This document shows positions 57,993 to 64,000 of a stretch of 64,000 bases of DNA, piece after piece (position 1 is the first letter of the stretch; every line of letters begins with the position of its first letter). Source of the stretch: Candidatus Avelusimicrobium intestinipullorum (lineage in GTDB: Bacteria > Elusimicrobiota > Elusimicrobia > Elusimicrobiales > Elusimicrobiaceae); NCBI GenBank assembly GCA_944324635.1, contig CALUXC010000003.1, positions 112,811 through 176,810 of the forward strand. The letters are read 5' to 3'. The translations under genes were made by a program, and so were the position numbers. The notes beneath the pieces are model-generated. The model was not told where the DNA came from. It was given only the letters and a program-made list of their open reading frames with translations, and did no database searches.

Positions 57993-58430
57993 ATGGATAA
58001 CATCGTCATTTTACAGCTAATCGGTTTTACCGTTTGCTTTATTTTATTGTTTGTGTTCACGGCCAAATACCGCGCCGCGGTAGCGCACGAAACGGATTTT
58101 GAGCCCGCGGTGGAAGACTTGACCGTGGTCACCGTGGCGCAGCCGCCCGCTTTCAAACCGCGCGCTTCCATTTTGCATTCGTTGCCCGGTTCGTCTTCTT
58201 TGGAAGTGGCCGATTTGAAAGAAAAAGTGAAAGATTTGCATTACCGCTTGGAAGAGTTGAAAGCGGCGTATGATAAATCCAATGGCGAAATCACCAAACA
58301 ACTTTCCCGTTTGGAGCAGCGCTTGGGCACGTTTGAACAGGAATATGTCACAAAATTGCAGCCCACTTTGCTGAGCTTGATTGAAGAATTGGAAAACATG
58401 AAAGTGACGGAAGACAAGCAAGATAAATAA
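57993..58430 (+). CDS. Membrane-anchored coiled-coil protein, unknown
   Basis: A 145-residue protein with one N-terminal membrane span (about 5-25), a Pro-rich stretch and a long coiled coil (about 70-135, LKEKVKDLHYRLEELKAAYDK). ATG at 57993 (MDNIVILQ) follows a TATGAT -10 box by 7 bases; an ATG 12 bases earlier lies inside the promoter box. It lies before the large synthase gene on the same strand, but a terminator separates them. Function unknown. Confidence 0.7.
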   Translation: MDNIVILQLIGFTVCFILLFVFTAKYRAAVAHETDFEPAVEDLTVVTVAQPPAFKPRASILHSLPGSSSLEVADLKEKVKDLHYRLEELKAAYDKSNGEITKQLSRLEQRLGTFEQEYVTKLQPTLLSLIEELENMKVTEDKQDK

Positions 58431-58448
58431 AATCGTCCGTTTTTTTGA

Positions 58449-58482
58449 TAAAAACCGCCGCAAATTTTGCGGCGGTTTTGCT
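58449..58482 (+). terminator. Terminator of the coiled-coil protein gene
   Basis: AAAACCGCCGCAAA/TTTGCGGCGGTTTT stem with a T-run. Confidence 0.9.
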
Positions 58483-58485
58483 TTT

Positions 58486-58568
58486 TATACAAATGTGTAA
58501 GCGCGGTTTGAAAGCCCTTTTGACCCCAAAACAGAAATCAAAAACTGTTATCTATACAAATGTGTAAG
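58486..58568 (+). repeat. Two copies of a 16-base direct repeat upstream of the synthase
   Basis: TATACAAATGTGTAAG occurs at 58486-58501 and at 58553-58568, 67 bases apart (about six helical turns). Each copy contains the partial dyad TACA-AATG-TGTA. Two exact copies before one large gene suggest binding sites for a regulator. Confidence 0.6.
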
Positions 58569-58835
58569 AACAAAACGGGGTTTGGTTTTGCAGCTTTGAA
58601 AAACAAAAAAGAGGGTAAATTTGCTTTTGGCCCGGGATACGCTTTCGCCCAAGCTTAGACGGGAGCACGGGGTAAATCCTTGTAAAAAGGGGGGAAATTC
58701 TTACAAAGCAAATCAGGTTTTGTCAATACCAAAGGCAAAAAATGCGTGCGCGGATTTGTTTTGCTTCTGCAAAATTTCATAAAATATACCTATATACGTA
58801 TGCCAAGGAAAGAGGATTTTACGTTAGGAGACAAA

Positions 58836-61800
58836 ATGAAAAATAAAAACCTTGAACCTATCGCCATCGTTGGTATCGGTGCGATTATGCCCGGAGCGTT
58901 GAACAAAGACGAATTCTGGAGCAACATTAAAGAAGGCAAATACTGCATTACCGAAATTCCCGCGTCGTACTGGGACTACAGACTTTTCTACAGTCCCGAT
59001 CACAAAGCCGAAGATAAGCTGTATTCCAAAATCGGCGGCTTTATTCCCCAATCCTTTAAGTTTAATTCCTTAAAATACCGCATTCCTCCGCAAATTGCCA
59101 AGCAGATGGACACGGTCCAGCATTTGGCCATTGAAACCACCCGCATGGCGCTGGAAGATTCCGGTTACGATAAAAAAGAGTTTGACCATAACCGCACGGC
59201 GGTCATCATTGGTAACTCTATGGGCGGCATGAAAAACGAAATGTCCAACACGCGCCTCAACCGCCCGTTCTTGTATGAAATTTTGAAAAACACCCCTTCC
59301 TTCAAATCGCTGGCCCCGGCCGACGCCCAGAAAATGCTGGACGAAATGGACGCGGGCGTGCGTGAAAAATTCACCCCCATTAACGAAGACTCCATGCCCG
59401 GCGAATTGGCCAACGTTATCCCCGGCCGCGTCGCCAACGTATTTGACTTGCACGGCACCAACTTCGCGGTGGACGCTGCTTGCGCCACTTCGTTGGCGGC
59501 CATTGACCAGGCCGTAAACGGGCTTCGCATGGGTAACTTTGACATGGCCATTGCAGGCGGTGTGGACCAGATGATGTCTCCCTCTGCGTACATTAAGTTC
59601 TGCAAAATTGGCGCTTTGTCCGAAACGGGGTCCTATCCGTTTGATGCGCGTGCCAACGGCTTCGTAATGGCCGAAGGCGCCGGTATGGTAATTTTGAAAC
59701 GTCTGTCCGATGCGGTAAAAGCCGGCGACAAGATTTACGCCGTTATCCGCGCCGTCGGTGCTTCTTCCGACGGGAAAGGCAAAGGCATCACCGCTCCCAA
59801 CCCCAAAGGTCAAAAATTGGCGGTGGAAAAAGCCTTTGAACAATTGGATTACACGCCCGAAGCCGTGGGCTTGATTGAAGCGCACGGTACCGGTACCCGC
59901 GTGGGCGACGCCGTGGAACTCGGCGCGTTGACGGAATTGTTCGGTTCTTACGTAAAACCCGGCTCCATTGGCTTGGGCAGCGTAAAGAGCCAGATCGGCC
60001 ACGCCAAAGCGGCGGCGGGTATTGCTTCTTTAATCAAAACTTCGCTCGCCTTATATAATAAGGTGTTGCCGCCGTCCGTAAACTTTGAAACCCCCAACCC
60101 GATTGTGGACTGGAGCACCTGCCCCTTCCGCGTGATTACCAAAGCGGAAGAATGGCCGGGTGACAAAATCCGCCGCGCCAACGTTTCTGCCTTTGGCTTT
60201 GGCGGCACGAACTTCCACGTGGCGATGGAAGAAATGAACGACAGCCTTCTTAAAAAGGCCGAAGAATCCAAACAACAGGTGACCGTTTCGGCGCCCGTAC
60301 AGGAGAAACCTACTATGACCAGCAGTAATTCGTACACCCTTCACGTTCCCGGGGAGAAAATCCAAAGCGATGTGTTGACTTTCTCCGCCCCGACCAAACA
60401 GGAACTGTTTAACGTGTTGGATAAGGCGCTTGTCGCCATTGAGTGCGATCCCACCTATTTGCCGAGCATTTCCTACAAAAACCACATGGAAAAACCGGCC
60501 AAATTCGCGGTGACGATCAACGTAGAATCTCCGGAAAAACTCAAAGAAAAAATCGCTTTCTTCAAAAAAACCGCCTCTGCCCAGGACGTTTGGGAACAAG
60601 AATCCCTCTACCTGCGCATGAAAGGCATTTATCCGTTTACGCCGTCCGAAATTAAACCCAAAGTGTGCTTCATGTTCCCCGGGCAAGGTTCCCAGTATGT
60701 GGACATGATGAAAGACTTGGCTTCCAAATATAAAGTAGTACAGGATACGTTTGACGAAGCCGACCGCTTGCTGATGGGTATCATCGGCCAGAACCTGACC
60801 GATACGTTGTGGAGCAAACCCGGCGAAACGAAAGAACAAATCGCCGCGCGCGAAGCCGCTATTAAGAAAACCGAAATGACCCAGCCCGCCGTGTTGACGG
60901 CCGACATCGCCATGATGCGCTTGCTGTCCTCCTTCGGCATTAAGCCGGACGTGGTCATGGGCCACAGCTTGGGCGAATACGCCGCTGCCGTGGCTGCCGG
61001 TATTTTTGATTTTGAAAACGGTTTGAAAGCCGTTTGCACCCGCGGGAAAGTAATGTCCGAAATTAAAGTGGAAGACAACGGTAAGATGGCTTCCATCGCG
61101 GCCCCCGTGGAACGGGTGGAACCGGAACTTGCGCGCATTAGCGGTTATGTGGCCGTGGCCAACAAAAACTGCCCGACGCAGACCGTTATCGCCGGCGCCA
61201 GCAAATCCATTGACGACGCTATCAAAATGTTCACCGATATGGGTATCCAGGCGGTACAGATTCCCGTATCCCACGCTTTCCACTCCGCTATCGTCCGCCC
61301 GGCCATGCCGCAGTATCGCGCGTTCTTGGATACGCTTACGTTCCACGCCCCCAAGATGCCTATCACCACTAACGTGACGGCGGAATTCTATCCGAGCGAC
61401 CCGGAAAAAATCAAAGATTTGATGGTCACTCAAATTTCCCACTCCGTGGAATGGATTAAACAGCTCAAGACCACCTACGATTCCGGCGTGCGCCTGTTCG
61501 TGGAATGCGGTCCCAAACGCGTACTTTCCGCGTTGGCTTCCAACACGCTTTCTGACAAGAAAGACATCAAAGTGTTGGCTTCCAACCACCCCAAAAAAGG
61601 CGGTATTGTGGAATTTAACGACTTGTTCGCCAACTTGATTTCTTCCGGTATCCACTTGGATTGGAAAGGAACCGATATGTATGGCGACAATTCCACCTTT
61701 AACCCCGCGTTTGTAAACTGGGTAACCGGCAACGCCACCCCGACGGAAAAAGCCGCCGGCACCGTGAAAGAAAACACGGTCTGCGCGTGCAAAGTGGGCG

Positions 61801-64000
61801 CTGCGGCCAACGGCAAAGGCGGTAAAAAATCTATCGTTATCAGCGGTATCGCCGCTGGCGGCCCCGGCAGCTGGGATAAAATCTTCCGCGAAGGCGTGTT
61901 GGACGAAATCCTCTCCGGCCGCAACATGATTGAGCCCGTCAGCTCCGACATTCAGCAGAAACAAATTGACAAACATGTGGAATTCGTCATCAAATCCAAA
62001 GACGGCAACCACCGCATTGAACGCTTGACCTCGCCCATGCAGGCCATCAAATTGGCGGCCAAGGGCGGCGCGTTTGATTTGGAAAAAGAATTCGGCCTGC
62101 CGGCCAAATGGGTCCGCTCTATGGACCGCAGCTTCCAGCTGGCCATTGCCGCCGGTATTTTGGCTTTGAAAGACGCGGGTATCCCGTTGGTGCTTTACTA
62201 CAAACCCACCTCCACGGGCGGCTACTTGCCGGACCGCTGGGGTCTGCCGGCCGACATGATTGACGAAACGGGTGTGATTTTCACCTCCGCTTTCCCCGTG
62301 GCCAACAGCATGATGGGCGATTTGACCAAACGCGTAGCGGGATTGCTCAACAACAAAACCGCCAAAGAAGTGCGCGCGTTCTGCGATAAATTTATTTCTC
62401 AAATCTCCGACCCGGCCCTCAAAGCCGAAATTGAAGCTTGGTATCAGGCCAACTTTAAGGATAAAGAAGTGGAACCGGAAGCTTTTACTTCCGAATTTAT
62501 CTTGAAGACGATTATCATCGCCCACTCCCACTTCTGCCAGTGGATCCGTGCCCGCGGCCCGGCGACTGCGCTGAGCGCCGCTTGCGCTTCTACGGCGCAG
62601 GCCGTTTCCGTGGCGCAGGACTGGATTAAACTCGGCCGCTGCAAACGCGTTATCGTCATCAGCGCCGACGATCCGACCAACGACAACATTTCCGAATGGA
62701 TTTTGACGGCTTTCTTGGCCTCCGGCGCCGCCACTACGGAAGCGGACGTTACCAAAGCCGCCCTGCCCTTTGACCGCCGCAGAAACGGCATGATTGTGGG
62801 CATGGGTGCCGTGTCCTTGATCGTGGAAGAAGAATCCGAAGTGACCAAACGCGGTATGAAGCCGCTGGCCAAGCTGTTGTCTACGGAAATTGCCAACAGC
62901 GGTTTCCACGTGACCCGCTTGGACGTGGCCCATGTGGCCCAGGTGATGAATCGCTTGGTGTCCCACGCCGAACAGGAATACGGTTTGAACCGCTCCGACA
63001 TTGCCAAGCAGTTGGTTTTCATCTCTCATGAAACGTACACCCCCGCGCGCGGCGGTTCCGCCAGCGCCGAAGCGTACGCTTTGAAATCTACCTTTGGCAA
63101 AGACGTCAGCAGTGTGATCGTCAGCAACACCAAAGGGTTCACCGGTCACTCCATGGGTGCCGGTTTGGAAGACGCCATCGCCGTACGCTGCCTGAACACG
63201 GGCCTCGTACCGCCGATTGCCAACTTCAAAGAAGCCGACCCCGAACTGGAAGGCATTACGCTTAGCAAAGGCGGCCACTACAACTTCAAATACGCCCTGC
63301 GCTTGGCGGCCGGTTTCGGTTCTCAATTAGGTATGACTTTACTGGAAAAAATGTGGCAGGAAGGCGAACCTCGCATCGCCGACGAAGCCAAACACCAGGC
63401 TTGGCTGAAAGAAATTTCCGGCCAGCAGGCCCCCGTGTTGGAAGTGGTGCAGAACACCCTTCGCATTAAAGACAACTACCAGCATGGCGTGAAGCCCGCT
63501 TTGGTGATGGAAGGCTCCCAGGCGTTTGTGGATAAAGTAAACGCCATTCACGCGCATGACGTGAAAGCCGCTCCCGCGGCTGTAACGCCTGCGGCCCCTG
63601 TGGCTCAGCCCGCTCCTGCGGCGGCTCCCAAAGCTGCGGCGCTGGACGAAGCGACTGTGACCAAAGAAGTAGTGGGCATGGTAGCCGAAAAGACGGGTTA
63701 CCCCGAAGACATGTTGGATATTGACTTGGATATGGAAGCCGACTTGGGTATTGATACGGTGAAACAAGCTGAACTGTTTGCCAGCTTGCGTGAACACTAT
63801 GGTATCGCCCAGCAAGACGGTATCCAGCTCAAAGACTATCCGACCATTCGCCACTGCATTAAATTTGTGCTCGCCAATGCGGGCCAGTCTGCGGCTCCGG
63901 CCGTCAGCGCGCCTGTAGCGGCGCCCGCGGCTGTAACGCCTGCGGCCCCTGTGGCTCAGCCCGCTCCTGCGGCGGCTCCCAAAGCTGCGGCGCTGGACGA
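58836..64000 (+). CDS. PfaA-like multidomain polyketide/polyunsaturated fatty acid synthase, 5' part
   Basis: The first 1721 residues of a very large type I synthase, running off the window. Domains: KS1 (1-about 430; Cys216 in DAACATS, His350 in EAHGTGT, His389 in GHAKAAAG), acyltransferase (about 600-920; Ser711 in GHSLGEY, FMFPGQGSQY), a second divergent KS (about 985-1510; Cys1250 in SAACAST, a HETYTPARG segment replacing HGTGT, and GHSMGAG), then acyl carrier repeats. ACP1 centres on Thr1641 in DLGIDTVKQAE, where the phosphopantetheine serine is expected; a second unit begins at the edge. KS-AT-ACP repeats recall PfaA and heterocyst-glycolipid synthases. The product is probably a specialised lipid. 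Confidence 0.85.
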   Translation, partial: MKNKNLEPIAIVGIGAIMPGALNKDEFWSNIKEGKYCITEIPASYWDYRLFYSPDHKAEDKLYSKIGGFIPQSFKFNSLKYRIPPQIAKQMDTVQHLAIETTRMALEDSGYDKKEFDHNRTAVIIGNSMGGMKNEMSNTRLNRPFLYEILKNTPSFKSLAPADAQKMLDEMDAGVREKFTPINEDSMPGELANVIPGRVANVFDLHGTNFAVDAACATSLAAIDQAVNGLRMGNFDMAIAGGVDQMMSPSAYIKFCKIGALSETGSYPFDARANGFVMAEGAGMVILKRLSDAVKAGDKIYAVIRAVGASSDGKGKGITAPNPKGQKLAVEKAFEQLDYTPEAVGLIEAHGTGTRVGDAVELGALTELFGSYVKPGSIGLGSVKSQIGHAKAAAGIASLIKTSLALYNKVLPPSVNFETPNPIVDWSTCPFRVITKAEEWPGDKIRRANVSAFGFGGTNFHVAMEEMNDSLLKKAEESKQQVTVSAPVQEKPTMTSSNSYTLHVPGEKIQSDVLTFSAPTKQELFNVLDKALVAIECDPTYLPSISYKNHMEKPAKFAVTINVESPEKLKEKIAFFKKTASAQDVWEQESLYLRMKGIYPFTPSEIKPKVCFMFPGQGSQYVDMMKDLASKYKVVQDTFDEADRLLMGIIGQNLTDTLWSKPGETKEQIAAREAAIKKTEMTQPAVLTADIAMMRLLSSFGIKPDVVMGHSLGEYAAAVAAGIFDFENGLKAVCTRGKVMSEIKVEDNGKMASIAAPVERVEPELARISGYVAVANKNCPTQTVIAGASKSIDDAIKMFTDMGIQAVQIPVSHAFHSAIVRPAMPQYRAFLDTLTFHAPKMPITTNVTAEFYPSDPEKIKDLMVTQISHSVEWIKQLKTTYDSGVRLFVECGPKRVLSALASNTLSDKKDIKVLASNHPKKGGIVEFNDLFANLISSGIHLDWKGTDMYGDNSTFNPAFVNWVTGNATPTEKAAGTVKENTVCACKVGAAANGKGGKKSIVISGIAAGGPGSWDKIFREGVLDEILSGRNMIEPVSSDIQQKQIDKHVEFVIKSKDGNHRIERLTSPMQAIKLAAKGGAFDLEKEFGLPAKWVRSMDRSFQLAIAAGILALKDAGIPLVLYYKPTSTGGYLPDRWGLPADMIDETGVIFTSAFPVANSMMGDLTKRVAGLLNNKTAKEVRAFCDKFISQISDPALKAEIEAWYQANFKDKEVEPEAFTSEFILKTIIIAHSHFCQWIRARGPATALSAACASTAQAVSVAQDWIKLGRCKRVIVISADDPTNDNISEWILTAFLASGAATTEADVTKAALPFDRRRNGMIVGMGAVSLIVEEESEVTKRGMKPLAKLLSTEIANSGFHVTRLDVAHVAQVMNRLVSHAEQEYGLNRSDIAKQLVFISHETYTPARGGSASAEAYALKSTFGKDVSSVIVSNTKGFTGHSMGAGLEDAIAVRCLNTGLVPPIANFKEADPELEGITLSKGGHYNFKYALRLAAGFGSQLGMTLLEKMWQEGEPRIADEAKHQAWLKEISGQQAPVLEVVQNTLRIKDNYQHGVKPALVMEGSQAFVDKVNAIHAHDVKAAPAAVTPAAPVAQPAPAAAPKAAALDEATVTKEVVGMVAEKTGYPEDMLDIDLDMEADLGIDTVKQAELFASLREHYGIAQQDGIQLKDYPTIRHCIKFVLANAGQSAAPAVSAPVAAPAAVTPAAPVAQPAPAAAPKAAALD
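63573..64000 (+). repeat. Tandem ACP repeat unit, 351 bp
   Basis: Bases 63573-63649 (Ala/Pro linker of ACP1) recur exactly at 63924-64000, the window end, a period of 351 bp or 117 codons. At least one more ACP is expected beyond the window. Perfect identity at DNA level indicates recent duplication or gene conversion. Confidence 0.88.

Larger units (their letters stand above)
58431..58835. other. 405-base gap before the large synthase gene
   Basis: It contains a terminator, two copies of a 16-base sequence and an AT-rich leader ending in TTAGGAG, the ribosome binding site. A TAAAAT box (about 58779-58784) is a plausible -10. I see no other gene or known RNA. Confidence 0.5.

Noticed and set aside
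60051..63326. A 1091-codon open frame on the minus strand opposite the large synthase
   Set aside because: Its translation is low-complexity (His, Gly, Phe, Val rich) and matches nothing, while the plus strand encodes intact KS and AT domains. Codon bias in the synthase gene keeps the opposite frame open.
1..64000. CRISPR arrays, insertion sequences, prophage or integrative elements
   Set aside because: No regularly spaced repeats, transposase, integrase or attachment-site duplication was seen; the tRNA-Ser has no adjacent integrase or duplicated 3' end.

Overview
The window reads as chromosomal DNA of an anaerobic, fermentative bacterium with a Gram-negative envelope. Outer-membrane beta-barrel proteins, a heptose-phosphate adenylyltransferase and lipoprotein maturation by Lgt imply an outer membrane. 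A class III (oxygen-sensitive) ribonucleotide reductase and many flavin and thiol proteins imply anaerobic life. Protein style and gene mix suggest a gut Elusimicrobium-like member of the Elusimicrobiota; this is an inference from sequence character, not a database result. No insertion sequence, phage gene, CRISPR array or rRNA is visible, and there is one tRNA.

Layout. 1-6.2 kb: peptidase T (partial, with a signal peptide), valS, a glycerol dehydrogenase, small envelope proteins and tRNA-Ser(GGA). 6.3-15 kb: a redox/stress island on the minus strand. It holds an ArsR-controlled permease with a small CxxC protein; an ECF sigma factor, a Cys-rich anti-sigma-like protein and a thioredoxin-CcdA fusion in one operon; and two divisions of a MerR regulon (flavodoxins, cupin, carboxymuconolactone-decarboxylase-like protein, DUF4405-like membrane protein, iron-sulfur flavoprotein) whose promoters both carry a 19-bp spacer with the same dyad. 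15-29 kb: an MFS exporter, an exported HAD protein, a sugar epimerase, an alcohol dehydrogenase, a sulfatase-fold membrane enzyme, a Pif1-like helicase, ZupT, an M29 aminopeptidase and secreted unknowns. 29-32.5 kb: an anaerobic ribonucleotide reductase whose glycyl-radical tail is a separate gene.

33-38 kb: an AccB-like protein without the usual biotinyl lysine, AccC, a heptose adenylyltransferase, and a serine-palmitoyltransferase-like enzyme with a GNAT-like partner. 38.5-44 kb: a six-gene minus-strand operon (phosphohexomutase, enolase, FtsB-like, metallo-hydrolase, lgt, rluD). 44-54 kb: rlmN, a ComB-like/QueC fusion, an SMR pump, ACT protein, inositol monophosphatase, RecB-like nuclease, a PTS-IIA/amino-acid permease pair and peptide deformylase. 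54-56.6 kb: a lysine operon (lysA, short aspartokinase) preceded by a Lys-rich leader peptide and three mutually exclusive hairpins, the structure of a classical ribosome-mediated attenuator. 56.7-64 kb: a CofE-like ligase and the start of a very large PfaA-like synthase (KS-AT-KS-ACP repeats) that runs off the window.

The strongest leads for something undescribed are the lysine attenuator, the split class III reductase, the ComB-QueC fusion, the lysine-less AccB, the structured element near 22.3 kb, and a recurrent promoter layout in which the -10 box lies 5-9 bases before the start codon, implying leaderless mRNAs.
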